Shown here: positions 34,103-43,521 of the stretch, piece by piece
How the letters are laid out: the number at the start of each line of letters is the position of its first letter
Position numbering within the stretch: position 1 is the stretch's first letter
Assembly (NCBI RefSeq): GCF_003987225.1
Contig: NZ_PIPX01000001.1
Coordinates: 806,001 to 870,000 of the forward strand
Length of the DNA stretch: 64,000 nucleotides
Direction: 5' to 3'
Source: Pseudidiomarina homiensis
GTDB taxonomy: Bacteria > Pseudomonadota > Gammaproteobacteria > Enterobacterales > Alteromonadaceae
The notes under the pieces: generated by a model
What the model was told of the DNA's origin: nothing
The model's input: the letters and a program-made list of their open reading frames with translations, nothing else
Databases searched by the model: none
Program-made: the position numbers and the translations under genes

Positions 34103-36033
34103 GCAGAAGTTTCTCCGTTAATTTCTTTCAAAAAATCCAGTGCTTGCGCTAAGTCACGGGTGCGACGCAACGGTGGAAGACTCGCCACAAACAGTTGTCC
34201 ATAGGGTTTCGTCACCAACCGTTGATCACAAACGATCAGCACACCTCGATCACCGCTGTCGCGAATCAGACGCCCTGCGCCTTGCTTCAACGCAATCACA
34301 GCTGGAGGTAATTGTACCTGAGTAAAAGGCTCTGCTCCACGCATGCGGCAATCTTCGATCCGTGCTTGCAATAAGGGATCATCAGGCGCGCCAAACGGTA
34401 ATTTATCGATGATCACACAGGTAAGCGCTGAGCCACGGACATCAACCCCTTCCCAAAAGGACGAGGTGCCCAGCAGCACACCATTGCCAGCCGTAATGAA
34501 GTCCGCCAGCAATTCTCGTTTATTGGTCGTGCCCTGCACAAATAGCGGTCGCTCGGTCAAATTCTCGAGTTGCCGCGCAACCAATTGCAACATGCGATGA
34601 CTGGTAAATAACACAAAGGTACCGCCGCGCGGATTGGCATCGAGTACCTGTGTCGTGATTTGCACTAATGCATCCAGCATTTCACGTTGCTGCGGCTGTG
34701 GTAAGAATCGCGGTACGCACAACATACCTTGTTCGCTAAATGCGAATGGACTTGGTAAACATAAAGTATCGGCGCTTTCTAATCCCAATAAACGGGTAAA
34801 ATGGCCGAAGTCATCGCCAATCGCTAACGTCGCCGAGGTAAAAATCCATGCGGCTTCGGACTCACGGACATAGCTACCAAACTTATCGGCAACTTGCAGC
34901 GGCGTTTGATGTAAAACCACGTGCCTTGGCGTTGTTTCAAACCAAAAGCTATACCCAGTACGCTGGGTGTTTTGCAATAACTGCCAAATATGGATGAACT
35001 GCACACAACGTTCATACAACGTATCGAGATCCTGACTGCGACCTAAAGCGCCTTTGACCACCTCGCGAAAGAATTCAAGATTCTCAGTGAGTTGCGCTGC
35101 CGCGGCTTGGATTTTTTCATCTTGCGATTGTTGCCGCCAGTTGCCACGCTGCGGATCGATTGGGAATGCCAAACGCCAATCACGTAAACTCCCCAGCAAC
35201 TTGTCCGCCGCTTTATCTAACTGGCGTAAATCCTTTAATTCGGTCAGATAGATGGTCTTCGCGTCTTGCGCCATTTCACTTAATTGGCGACTGCCGAGAG
35301 CTTCACCGAAGTACTGGCTCGCGATATCGGGAAGTTGATGTGCTTCATCAAACACCAGTGCATCAGCATGAGGAATAAGTTCACCAAAGCCGACATCTTT
35401 AAGCGCCATGTCGGCAAAAAATAAGTGGTGATTAACCACCACAATATCAGCTTCGAGAGCACGCTTACGCGCTTTCACAAGATAACAGTCATCGTAGCTA
35501 GGACAATCGCGTCCTAAACAATTATCAACAGTGCTCGTAACCTGCGGCAATACTTCGGCGTCTTCGGGCAAGCTACTCAAACCACCGATATCGCCATCTT
35601 CGGTGCGTAACGCCCAGCGCTTAACTTCAATCACCTGTTTTTGCACTGCCAACGATAAATCATTGCCCTGTGCTTGGGCCTGCTCAAGACGATGAATACA
35701 AAGGTAGTTGCTGCGCCCTTTCAATAGGCTAACTTGTTTATCCGGCGCAATAGCGTCACGTAACGCTGGCAAATCGCGGTGGAACAATTGTTCTTGCAAA
35801 GCTTTCGTACCGGTCGAAATCATCGCGCGGCCCGAACTCTTTAAAATCGGCACTAAGTAAGCGTAAGTTTTACCAGTACCGGTTTCTGCTTCGACGACCA
35901 ACTGCCCTTTCTTTCGCAACGTCGCAGCGATTGCTGCCGCCATCTCTGTCTGCGCAGGACGCGGCGCAAAACCAGGTAAGGCTTTCGCCAAGGCGCTATC
36001 GGGCTGAAAATAGGAGGTTACTTGCTGGGTCAT
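34099..36033 (-). CDS. yoaA: ATP-dependent helicase YoaA (DinG/XPD-like)
   Basis: A 644-residue superfamily 2 helicase of the XPD/DinG type. Walker A EAETGTGKTYAYL, DEAH box (FDEAHQLPDI), and the Fe-S cluster cysteines in NCLGRDCPSYDDCYLV near 168-183. Motif VI region GAGRLIRDSGDRG. YoaA in E. coli interacts with the clamp-loader subunit HolC and aids replication-fork repair. First gene of the yoaA-tsaB-slp string. Confidence 0.92.
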   Translation of the reverse strand: MTQQVTSYFQPDSALAKALPGFAPRPAQTEMAAAIAATLRKKGQLVVEAETGTGKTYAYLVPILKSSGRAMISTGTKALQEQLFHRDLPALRDAIAPDKQVSLLKGRSNYLCIHRLEQAQAQGNDLSLAVQKQVIEVKRWALRTEDGDIGGLSSLPEDAEVLPQVTSTVDNCLGRDCPSYDDCYLVKARKRALEADIVVVNHHLFFADMALKDVGFGELIPHADALVFDEAHQLPDIASQYFGEALGSRQLSEMAQDAKTIYLTELKDLRQLDKAADKLLGSLRDWRLAFPIDPQRGNWRQQSQDEKIQAAAAQLTENLEFFREVVKGALGRSQDLDTLYERCVQFIHIWQLLQNTQRTGYSFWFETTPRHVVLHQTPLQVADKFGSYVRESEAAWIFTSATLAIGDDFGHFTRLLGLESADTLCLPSPFAFSEQGMLCVPRFLPQPQQREMLDALVQITTQVLDANPRGGTFVLFTSHRMLQLVARQLENLTERPLFVQGTTNKRELLADFITAGNGVLLGTSSFWEGVDVRGSALTCVIIDKLPFGAPDDPLLQARIEDCRMRGAEPFTQVQLPPAVIALKQGAGRLIRDSGDRGVLIVCDQRLVTKPYGQLFVASLPPLRRTRDLAQALDFLKEINGETSA

Positions 36034-36130
36034 GAAGGTGTGTCTACGGCACTGGTGAACTTTAGCCGCTAGGTTAGCGTAATCATGTCAAAATGGCTAT
36101 GCAGCGATGGTTAAAAATGGTGGTAGCAAA

Positions 36131-36270
36131 GTTATACAACTTGCCATACAAGAAATCACAAAAACCAGCAAAACCAAGGTTGAAAGGCTTTTTATAAAAC
36201 TATACAATCCTTATCAACATTGAGTCATGTAGACGAAGTAGGAACATTTTATGCGTTATACAACTTGGCA
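36131..36270. repeat. Direct repeat, 15 of 16 bases, around the his promoter
   Basis: GTTATACAACTTGCCA (36131-36146) and GTTATACAACTTGGCA (36255-36270) differ at one base and are 124 bases apart. The second copy lies in the hisL coding region, the first upstream of the promoter at 36180-36208. Chance, a duplication trace or a regulatory site are all possible. Confidence 0.35.
36180..36208 (+). promoter_or_regulatory. his operon sigma70 promoter
   Basis: TTGAAA (36180-36185), 17-base spacer, TACAAT (36203-36208). Ten of twelve consensus bases. About 42 bases upstream of the hisL ATG. The rest of 36034-36179 holds no gene I can support. Confidence 0.75.
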
Positions 36271-36298
36271 CCACCATCATTTCGGACATTTGAGTTAG
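36251..36298 (+). CDS. hisL: his operon leader peptide
   Basis: A 15-residue peptide, MRYTTWHHHHFGHLS, containing four consecutive histidines and a fifth two residues later. It starts seven bases after AGGA and ends at a TAG. Ribosome stalling on the His codons when charged tRNA-His is scarce would favour an antiterminator in the following RNA. Family, position and attenuator are all consistent. Confidence 0.95.
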   Translation: MRYTTWHHHHFGHLS

Positions 36299-36383
36299 CC
36301 TCGTTGTAAACGCGGAAGGCTAACACGTTGGTGGTTGCCTTCATCACATTGAAACCCCGAAAGGCAACCTTTCGGGGTTTTTT
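36294..36383 (+). promoter_or_regulatory. his operon transcription attenuator
   Basis: Terminator: stem 36352-36364 with 36368-36380, 13 bp, loop CAA, then a T-run. Competing pairings visible: GTTAGCC (36294-36300, spanning the hisL stop) with GGCTAAC (36318-36324); GAAGGC (36315-36320) with GCCTTC (36337-36342); and GGTTGCCTT (36333-36341) with AAGGCAACC (36361-36369), a 9-bp antiterminator that destroys the terminator stem. The set is mutually exclusive, as expected of classical attenuation. Confidence 0.9.
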
Positions 36384-36398
36384 ATAGGAGATTTATTC

Positions 36399-37307
36399 AT
36401 GGTTGTAGATACCAACTCAAAACGCTTAACCATTGCGATTCAAAAGTCAGGCCGACTAAGCAAAGAGTCGATTAAGTTACTCGAAGCCTGTGGCGTAAAA
36501 TTCACACTACACGAGTCGCGTTTGCTTGCGCACAGCAACAACCAACCCATTGACCTGCTTCGTGTGCGCGATGATGACATTCCGGGCTTGGTCATGGATG
36601 GCGTGGTTGACTTGGGTCTGGTTGGCGAAAATGTTTTGGAAGAAGTTCGCCTTGAGCGCGTTGCTACCGAGCTGCCTGCCGAAGTTACCCGTTTGCGCTC
36701 CCTTGAGTTCGGCCAGTGCCGCCTGTCACTAGCGGTGCCAAAAGAAGACGCCTACCAAGGTGTGCAAGACCTTGCGGGTAAACGTATCGCCACGACCTAC
36801 CCTTACCTGTTGCAAGACTATCTGAAAAAGCAAGGCGTCAATGCCTCCACCGCTATACTTACGGGTAGCGTAGAAGTCGCACCGCGTGTAGGGCTTGCCG
36901 ACGCCATTTGTGATCTGGTTTCAACCGGAGCGACCCTTGAAGCCAACGGCTTAGTCGAAAAAGATGTCATCTTTACCAGTCAAGCACAGTTGATTCAACG
37001 ACCGGAGCCTTTGAACGCCGACAAGCAAGCCATGGTGGATCAGTTGTTGCCGCGCTTAGATGGTGTACAAAAAGCTCGCGAGAGCAAGTACATCATGCTA
37101 CACGCGCCGCGCAAAGCGCTTGAGCAAGTCTCAGCGTTATTACCCGGTGCCGAAGACCCAACAATTTTGCCACTCAGCCACACCGATGAGCTGGTGGCCG
37201 TACACGTGGTCAGTACTGAAACGCTATTCTGGGAAACTATGGAAGAACTGAAAGCGATTGGGTGTAGCTCAATCCTTGTGTTGCCAATCGAAAAAATGAT
37301 GGGGTAA
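36399..37307 (+). CDS. hisG: ATP phosphoribosyltransferase
   Basis: A 302-residue long-form HisG, the first and feedback-inhibited step of histidine synthesis (ATP + PRPP). The N-terminal catalytic part begins [14 protein letters not shown]; the C-terminal domain (about 225-302) carries the allosteric ACT-like fold, so no HisZ is needed. Starts 18 bases after the attenuator T-run, behind AGGAG. Its stop overlaps the hisD start by one base. Confidence 0.95.
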   Translation: MVVDTNSKRLTIAIQKSGRLSKESIKLLEACGVKFTLHESRLLAHSNNQPIDLLRVRDDDIPGLVMDGVVDLGLVGENVLEEVRLERVATELPAEVTRLRSLEFGQCRLSLAVPKEDAYQGVQDLAGKRIATTYPYLLQDYLKKQGVNASTAILTGSVEVAPRVGLADAICDLVSTGATLEANGLVEKDVIFTSQAQLIQRPEPLNADKQAMVDQLLPRLDGVQKARESKYIMLHAPRKALEQVSALLPGAEDPTILPLSHTDELVAVHVVSTETLFWETMEELKAIGCSSILVLPIEKMMG

Positions 37308-38641
37308 TGAGCATGTCTGCCACCGAGCTTTGTTTAACCCAACGGTGCTTTAATTGGGCCGCGCTCGACGCGAATGAACGCGAAGCCTTGTTGCAGCGCC
37401 CTACGCAGAGCGTTTCGAGCGAGCTGAAGGCCACCGTCGATGCCATCATTGCGGCAGTGCGCAGTGAAGGAGACACGGCTGTCGTGCGTTACACCCAACA
37501 ATTTGATTGTGCCGACTTAACCACATTGCGTTATCCAAGTGAACGTATTGCTGCCCAACTTGCCAAGCTCGATGCGCGGACCAAAGCAGCTATCGACACC
37601 GCCTACGGCACCATCCGTAAATTTCACGCTGCCCAGCAGCCGCAGAACATTCGTTTAGAAACGGCTCCGGGTATCGAGTGCGAATTGCGCTACACACCTA
37701 TGAATGCAGTTGGTTTGTACATCCCAGGTGGCACTGCTGTGTTGCCTTCTACCGCGCTAATGCTTGGCGTTCCTGCGCAGCTGGCGGGTTGCCCGCGCGT
37801 GGTTTTAGTCAGTCCGCCAAACCAACAAGGCGAGCTTGCCCCAGCTCTGCTTTATGCCGCGCAAAAGTGTGGCATTACCGAGATTTATCGCTGTGGCGGC
37901 GCGCAAGCCATCGCTGCACTGGCTTATGGCACTGAAAGTATCGCCAAGGTGAACAAGATCTTTGGTCCCGGCAATAGCTTTGTCACGGCAGCCAAGCAAG
38001 CAGTATCACAAGACCCTGCCGGTGCCGCCATTGATATGCCTGCCGGACCATCAGAATTGATGGTGATTGCTGACAGCGGCGCTAACCCCGCTTATGTCGC
38101 TGCTGACTTACTTTCACAAGCTGAGCACGGTGCCGATTCTCAAGTACTTCTGCTGACCGATTCAGACACCCAGTTAGCCGCTGTACAGCAGCAATTGGCA
38201 CAGCAACTCGCACAACTTTCACGCGCTTCGACTGCCGCGCAAGCACTTGCCAACAGTGCGCTGATCCAAGTGCGCGACCTTGCTGAAGCGGTGAGCATTA
38301 GCCAAAGCTATGCGCCTGAACACTTATCAGTGCAGACGGCGAATGCCGAACAGCTTGCCGAGCAGCTTACCAACGTCGGCTCATTGTTTATTGGCGCCTT
38401 TACCCCTGAGTCAGGCGGCGACTACGCCACAGGTACCAATCACGTGTTACCCACGTACGGTTTTGCTGACACCGTCAGCAGTCTCGGCTTGCTCGACTTC
38501 TACCGTCGCTACACTAGTCAGAAAGCCACGCGTGAGGGCCTAGCAGGCCTTGCCGATGCGATTGTTGCCCTAGCTGAGGCCGAGGGCTTAGATGCGCACG
38601 CCCGTGCGGTCACCGTGCGTTTGCAGGAGTCGGACTCATGA
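37307..38641 (+). CDS. hisD: Histidinol dehydrogenase
   Basis: A 444-residue enzyme catalysing the last two oxidation steps to histidine with NAD and zinc. Visible landmarks: GLYIPGGTAVLPST near 138-151, GPGNSFVTAAKQAV near 220-233, DMPAGPSELMVIAD near 244-257, EHLSVQ near 338. The start can be the ATG at 37307 or two codons later. Overlaps hisC by four bases. Confidence 0.95.
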   Translation: MSMSATELCLTQRCFNWAALDANEREALLQRPTQSVSSELKATVDAIIAAVRSEGDTAVVRYTQQFDCADLTTLRYPSERIAAQLAKLDARTKAAIDTAYGTIRKFHAAQQPQNIRLETAPGIECELRYTPMNAVGLYIPGGTAVLPSTALMLGVPAQLAGCPRVVLVSPPNQQGELAPALLYAAQKCGITEIYRCGGAQAIAALAYGTESIAKVNKIFGPGNSFVTAAKQAVSQDPAGAAIDMPAGPSELMVIADSGANPAYVAADLLSQAEHGADSQVLLLTDSDTQLAAVQQQLAQQLAQLSRASTAAQALANSALIQVRDLAEAVSISQSYAPEHLSVQTANAEQLAEQLTNVGSLFIGAFTPESGGDYATGTNHVLPTYGFADTVSSLGLLDFYRRYTSQKATREGLAGLADAIVALAEAEGLDAHARAVTVRLQESDS

Positions 38642-39738
38642 GCAACACGAGCTTTATTACCCAATTACAGCGTCCACACTTAGCCGCGATCACGCCTTAT
38701 CAATCGGCGCGGCGCAGCATGAGCGGTGGTTCAGTATGGTTGAACGCGAACGAAGCACCACAGACGCCGGCTTTTCCTGAGCAACAAAGCTGGAATCGTT
38801 ATCCGAGCTTTCAAAGTACAGCATTGAACCAGGCCTATGCCGATTATGCCGGGGTCGCTTTAGAGCAAGTATTAAGCTGCCGTGGTAGTGACGAGGCGAT
38901 TGAGCTACTGATTCGCAGCTTCTGCGAACCCCGTGAAGATGCAGTGATGATTACGACGCCCACTTATGGCATGTATGCCATTAGTGCGGCAACGCACGGT
39001 GCTGATGTGGTCGACTGCCCGTTGCAAAAAGCTGATGACGGCAGTCTGCAACTCGATGTCGAGACCATGGTCGCCCGCGTGCGGGACACTAGCACCAGTC
39101 GAGTTAAGCTCATTTTTGTCTGCAGCCCATCAAACCCGCTTGGCAATGAAGTTGACGCTGCACGTATTGAGCAGCTCCTGCAACAGGTCGGTGAAGACGC
39201 TCTAGTGGTGCTCGACCAAGCCTATATTGAGTTCGTTGCCGAAGATTCTGCGCAACGCCAAGTTGCCGACTTGCTTGCCAAGTATCCGCAACTGGTCGTT
39301 TTGCGTACCCTGTCAAAAGCGTTCGGGTTGGCGGCGCTGCGTTGTGGTTTTGCGCTGGCACAACCGGAACTTATCGACATTTTACGTAAAGTCATTGCGC
39401 CCTACCCGCTACCTGAACCCACGATTGCGGGCGCAACCACAGCCTTGAGCGCATCTGCAATTGCGCAAATGAACGCTCAGTTGGAGCAAACCCTTGCGCA
39501 ACGAGAACGACTGCTGGCTGAGTTGCAAGAGCGCAGCTGGGCCAACTCCATTTGGCCCAGCGTGACGAACTTCGTCTTGGTTAATGTGCCCGATGCTGCA
39601 GCTTTGGTCACACAGTGTCAGCAAGCTGGCGTGTTGATCCGCAATCAATCGAGTCAACGTGGCCTTGGCCAATGTATTCGTATTAGTATCGGTAACGCTG
39701 CCGAAATGGACCGCTTATTGGAGGTACTCCCCGCATGA
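38638..39738 (+). CDS. hisC: Histidinol-phosphate aminotransferase
   Basis: A 366-residue PLP-dependent transaminase. [10 protein letters not shown] at the N-terminus, [16 protein letters not shown], substrate segment DQAYIEF, PLP Lys in [19 protein letters not shown] near residue 224. Converts imidazole acetol phosphate to histidinol phosphate. ATGA overlaps on both sides suggest tight translational coupling. Confidence 0.95.
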   Translation: MSNTSFITQLQRPHLAAITPYQSARRSMSGGSVWLNANEAPQTPAFPEQQSWNRYPSFQSTALNQAYADYAGVALEQVLSCRGSDEAIELLIRSFCEPREDAVMITTPTYGMYAISAATHGADVVDCPLQKADDGSLQLDVETMVARVRDTSTSRVKLIFVCSPSNPLGNEVDAARIEQLLQQVGEDALVVLDQAYIEFVAEDSAQRQVADLLAKYPQLVVLRTLSKAFGLAALRCGFALAQPELIDILRKVIAPYPLPEPTIAGATTALSASAIAQMNAQLEQTLAQRERLLAELQERSWANSIWPSVTNFVLVNVPDAAALVTQCQQAGVLIRNQSSQRGLGQCIRISIGNAAEMDRLLEVLPA

Positions 39739-40811
39739 GTGCACAACGTATTTTATTTATCGACCGTGATGGCACCCTTGTCGAAGAGCCACCGGTAGAC
39801 AAACAGCTCGACAGTGTTAGCAAGCTGGTGTTTGAGCCGCAAGTCATCCCTGCGCTGTTAGCGTTGCAAGGCGCTGGCTATCGCTTAGTGATGGTGTCCA
39901 ACCAAGATGGCTTGGGCACCGACAGCTTTCCGCAGGCCGACTTTGACGCCCCGCATGAACTCATGATGGCGGTTTTCAGCTCACAAGGTATTCAATTCGA
40001 CGATGTGCTGATTTGCCCGCACTTTCCAGAAGACAACTGCAGTTGCCGCAAGCCTAATTTAGGCCTCGTCAAAGACTACTTGCAGCAAGGCAAAATCGAC
40101 TTCACCGATTCCTACGTCATTGGCGATCGTGACACCGATATTCAACTGGCCGAAAATATGGGCATACGTGGCTTGCGCTACGATCGAGAGCAGTTGAACT
40201 GGCAAGCGATTCAACACCAATTGCTCGATCAACCACGTACTGCTAGCGTCAACCGTACCACCAAAGAAACGGCGATTCAGATCGACGTCGATCTTGATGC
40301 CCAAGGCCCCATCGCAATCAGTACAGGCGTTGGCTTCTTTGATCACATGCTGGAACAAATCGCAACGCACGCGGGCATCGCCATGCAAATTCAAGTGCAA
40401 GGTGACTTGCACATCGACGAGCACCACACGGTAGAAGACACCGCCCTCGCCCTCGGCCAAGCGTTGCGCCAAGCCTTAGGCGACAAGCGCGGTATCGGCC
40501 GCTTTGGTTTTGCGCTGCCGATGGACGAGTGTCGCGCAGAATGTTTGATCGACCTGTCAGGGCGTCCTTACTTGCAATTTTCGGCTGATTTTAGTCGCCC
40601 GCAGGTGGGTGAGCTATCGACCGAAATGGTCGAACACTTTTTCCGCTCGATTGCCGATGCCATGGCAGTATCGCTCCACGTCAGTACCACTGAGGGAAAT
40701 AGCCATCACCAAGTTGAAAGCTTATTTAAGGTGTTTGGCCGAGCCTTACGTCAGGCCGTCGCCCGCACAGGGGATGGAGCCCTACCATCGAGCAAGGGGA
40801 TGCTGGCATGA
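39735..40811 (+). CDS. hisB: Bifunctional HisB: histidinol phosphatase and IGP dehydratase
   Basis: A 358-residue fusion. N-terminal HAD phosphatase: nucleophile in [12 protein letters not shown] (D10, D12), zinc loop [14 protein letters not shown] near 96-109, [12 protein letters not shown]-terminal imidazoleglycerol-phosphate dehydratase: [15 protein letters not shown] near 199-213 and [16 protein letters not shown], Mn-binding His motifs HHTVED and the SHHQVES tail. The fused form is normal for gammaproteobacteria. Confidence 0.95.
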   Translation: MSAQRILFIDRDGTLVEEPPVDKQLDSVSKLVFEPQVIPALLALQGAGYRLVMVSNQDGLGTDSFPQADFDAPHELMMAVFSSQGIQFDDVLICPHFPEDNCSCRKPNLGLVKDYLQQGKIDFTDSYVIGDRDTDIQLAENMGIRGLRYDREQLNWQAIQHQLLDQPRTASVNRTTKETAIQIDVDLDAQGPIAISTGVGFFDHMLEQIATHAGIAMQIQVQGDLHIDEHHTVEDTALALGQALRQALGDKRGIGRFGFALPMDECRAECLIDLSGRPYLQFSADFSRPQVGELSTEMVEHFFRSIADAMAVSLHVSTTEGNSHHQVESLFKVFGRALRQAVARTGDGALPSSKGMLA

Positions 40812-41416
40812 GTCTGGTGATTGTCGATACCTCGTGCGCCAATCTGTCATCCGTTAAGTTTGCCTTTGAGCGCTTGGGGGTGAAACCGCTTATTAGTGCT
40901 GACCCAGAGCGCATTCGCAGCGCGGAACGTGTCGTTTTACCCGGCGTTGGTACCGCCAAAGCGGCGATGCGCAATTTGCAGGCATTAGATTTGGTCAACA
41001 CGTTGCGTGAATTAGAACAACCGGTTCTTGGTATATGTTTAGGTATGCAACTGATGACGCAATGGTCTGCCGAAGGTAATGTTGATTGTTTAGGCTTAAT
41101 CCCAGCACGTACAGTGGCCCTTGAAAACAGCGGACAACCGTTGCCGCACATGGGCTGGAATACCGTCAACGCAGTGGGCACCAACCCGTTGTTAAAAAAC
41201 ATCTCGGCACCTGCCTACTGCTACTTCGTGCATAGCTACGCGGTAGCGATTGATGAGAACACGATTGCGAGTACCGATTACGGCCAACAATTCGCCTCGA
41301 TGATTCAGGCCGGCAACTATTTTGGTGCGCAATTCCACCCTGAACGCTCAGGTGCAATAGGTGCGCAAATCTTGAAAAATTTTATGGAGTTAAGTGATGC
41401 TGATACCCGCACTTGA
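40808..41416 (+). CDS. hisH: Imidazole glycerol phosphate synthase subunit HisH
   Basis: A 202-residue class I glutaminase amidotransferase that provides ammonia to HisF. Catalytic Cys in [13 protein letters not shown] near 76-88 and His/Glu in [10 protein letters not shown] near 178-187. Its 3' end overlaps hisA by 20 bases. Confidence 0.94.
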   Translation: MSLVIVDTSCANLSSVKFAFERLGVKPLISADPERIRSAERVVLPGVGTAKAAMRNLQALDLVNTLRELEQPVLGICLGMQLMTQWSAEGNVDCLGLIPARTVALENSGQPLPHMGWNTVNAVGTNPLLKNISAPAYCYFVHSYAVAIDENTIASTDYGQQFASMIQAGNYFGAQFHPERSGAIGAQILKNFMELSDADTRT

Positions 41417-42134
41417 TCTCATCAAAGGCGAAGTTGTGCGTTTGCAGCAAGGTGACTTTGCCCGCCAAACGACCTTTGCTAGCGATCCTTTGCCCATCGC
41501 CCAGGACTACGCCAAGGCCGGCGCTGAATGGTTGCACGTGGTGGACTTGGACGGTGCTCGTGATCCGGCGCAACGTCAAGTCAGCACTTTGCAACGGCTA
41601 GCCGCAAAACTGCCGATGAAGCTACAAGTCGGTGGCGGTATTCGCCAGCGCGAAGACCTTGAGCAACTGTTTGCCTGTGGCATTCAACGCGTGGTCATCG
41701 GCTCGTTAGCAGTGAAACAACCGGAATTAGTTGCCGCATGGCTCGAAGAATTCGGTAGCGATGCCATCGTGTTGTCACTTGATGTGAGCATTGCTGAAGA
41801 TGGCAACGCTTACGTAGCCACTCACGGTTGGCAAGAAACCTCAGAGCTCACTTTAGAACAAGCCATCGAACGCTTTTTACCCTATGGATTGCGTCACGTT
41901 TTGTGCACTGACATCGCCAAAGACGGCATGCTGGGTGGTTACAACCTTGAACTCTATCAAGGCTTGAAAAAGAACTACCCACAACTGGTCATTCAGGCTT
42001 CGGGCGGCGCTGCCCAGCTTGAAGACCTGCGCCAATTACGTGCTTTCGGCTGTGACAGTGCGATTTTGGGTAAAGCATTGCTGACCGGTAAGTTCACCCT
42101 AGAGGAGGCTTTCGCATGCTGGCCAAACGCATAA
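41397..42134 (+). CDS. hisA: ProFAR isomerase HisA
   Basis: A 245-residue (beta/alpha)8 isomerase. N-terminal [21 protein letters not shown] with catalytic Asp8, VGGGIR near 79-84, and [12 protein letters not shown] near 170-181 carrying the second catalytic Asp. A GTG three bases upstream is a possible start, but the ATG matches the family. Overlaps hisF by 19 bases. Confidence 0.95.
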   Translation: MLIPALDLIKGEVVRLQQGDFARQTTFASDPLPIAQDYAKAGAEWLHVVDLDGARDPAQRQVSTLQRLAAKLPMKLQVGGGIRQREDLEQLFACGIQRVVIGSLAVKQPELVAAWLEEFGSDAIVLSLDVSIAEDGNAYVATHGWQETSELTLEQAIERFLPYGLRHVLCTDIAKDGMLGGYNLELYQGLKKNYPQLVIQASGGAAQLEDLRQLRAFGCDSAILGKALLTGKFTLEEAFACWPNA

Positions 42135-42889
42135 TCCCCTGCCTTGATGTTCGTGATGGGCTAGTCGTCAAAGGCGTGCAATTTCGTAACCATGAGATTA
42201 TCGGCGACATTGAACCGCTCGCCGAGCGGTATGCCCAAGCGGGAGCCGATGAGTTGGTCTTCTACGATATTACCGCCTCGTCTGATGCCCGTGTGGTGGA
42301 TAAGTCATGGGTCGAGCGTATTGCCCGGCGCATTGATATTCCCTTCACCGTTGCCGGTGGTATCAGTTCGATTGACCAAGCCCGCGAATTGTTAGCGATG
42401 GGCGCCGATAAAATATCGGTAAACTCGCCAGCGCTGCGAGATCCAGAGCTGATCAATCGCCTTGTTGACGAGTTTGGTCAACAGTGTATTGTCATCGGTA
42501 TCGATAGCTTTTTCGACGCTGAAAGCGGCCGTTATTTGGTCTATCAATTCACCGGCGACGAGAGCAAAAGTCAACGGACCCGCTGGCAAACGGCCGAATG
42601 GCTTAAAGAAGTTGTCGCTCGCGGCGCCGGCGAAATTGTCCTGAATTGTATGAACCAAGATGGTGTTCGCAAAGGCTATGACATTGCCCAATTGCAAACC
42701 ATGCGGGCGATCTGCCCAGTACCTCTGATTGCTTCAGGTGGCGCCGGTAACGCTGATCACTTTCAGCACGTGTTTGAACAAGCGAACGTTGATGGCGCCT
42801 TGGCAGCCTCAGTATTCCACAAAAACACGGTGGTCATTGCCGATTTGAAACAGCAATTGCAAGCGGCCGGCATTCCGATGCGGTACTAA
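42116..42889 (+). CDS. hisF: Imidazole glycerol phosphate synthase subunit HisF
   Basis: A 257-residue (beta/alpha)8 cyclase. [18 protein letters not shown] with catalytic Asp11, then [18 protein letters not shown] and [12 protein letters not shown] with the second catalytic Asp near 131. Works with HisH to make IGP and AICAR. Strong paralogy with HisA is evident. Confidence 0.95.
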   Translation: MLAKRIIPCLDVRDGLVVKGVQFRNHEIIGDIEPLAERYAQAGADELVFYDITASSDARVVDKSWVERIARRIDIPFTVAGGISSIDQARELLAMGADKISVNSPALRDPELINRLVDEFGQQCIVIGIDSFFDAESGRYLVYQFTGDESKSQRTRWQTAEWLKEVVARGAGEIVLNCMNQDGVRKGYDIAQLQTMRAICPVPLIASGGAGNADHFQHVFEQANVDGALAASVFHKNTVVIADLKQQLQAAGIPMRY

Positions 42890-42903
42890 CGAGGAATTTA
42901 TTC

Positions 42904-43521
42904 ATGAAAGTGACTTCAGACAACCTGCAACAGCTCGATTTTGCCAAGCAAGATGATTTGCTGCCCGCCATCGTACAGCATGCACACACCGGCACCGTGC
43001 TCATGCAGGGATATATGAATCCAGCAGCACTTGAGCAAACGTTAACCACAGGGTTAGTGACCTTTTACAGTCGCAGCAAGCAACGCTTGTGGTGCAAAGG
43101 TGAGTCATCAGGTAACACGCTAAAATTGGTTAATGTGCACAGTGATTGTGACGCCGATAGCTTATTGATCCGTGCTCTGCCCGCTGGACCAACCTGCCAT
43201 TTGGGAACTGAGAGTTGTTTTAGCAGTGACGGCTTCAGCGAACAGCCCACCTTAGCGCAATTGATGCGTGTGGTGCAGCAACGCGTTGCCAATGCCGAAA
43301 GTAAGAGTTACACCGAACAATTGCTCGCCGCAGGCACCAAGCGGGCAGCACAAAAAGTTGGTGAAGAAGGCGTTGAAGTCGCTCTTGCTGCCGCGACTCA
43401 CGATCGTGACGAGTTATTAAACGAGAGCGCCGATCTGCTTTACCACTTGTTGGTGGTTCTGCACAGTGAAGAACTTGAACTCAGCGATGTACTTGAGGTT
43501 TTAGCTCAGCGCCGCCGTTAA
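42904..43521 (+). CDS. hisI: Bifunctional HisI: PRA-CH and PRA-PH
   Basis: A 205-residue fusion. N-terminal phosphoribosyl-AMP cyclohydrolase: GYMNPAALEQTL, FYSRSKQRLWCKGESSGN, and zinc-site DCDADSL near 80-86. C-terminal phosphoribosyl-ATP pyrophosphatase: EEGVEVALAAATHDRDELLNESADLLYHLLV. Last gene of the his operon. Ends overlapping the convergent MATE gene by four bases with no terminator visible. Confidence 0.94.
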   Translation: MKVTSDNLQQLDFAKQDDLLPAIVQHAHTGTVLMQGYMNPAALEQTLTTGLVTFYSRSKQRLWCKGESSGNTLKLVNVHSDCDADSLLIRALPAGPTCHLGTESCFSSDGFSEQPTLAQLMRVVQQRVANAESKSYTEQLLAAGTKRAAQKVGEEGVEVALAAATHDRDELLNESADLLYHLLVVLHSEELELSDVLEVLAQRRR

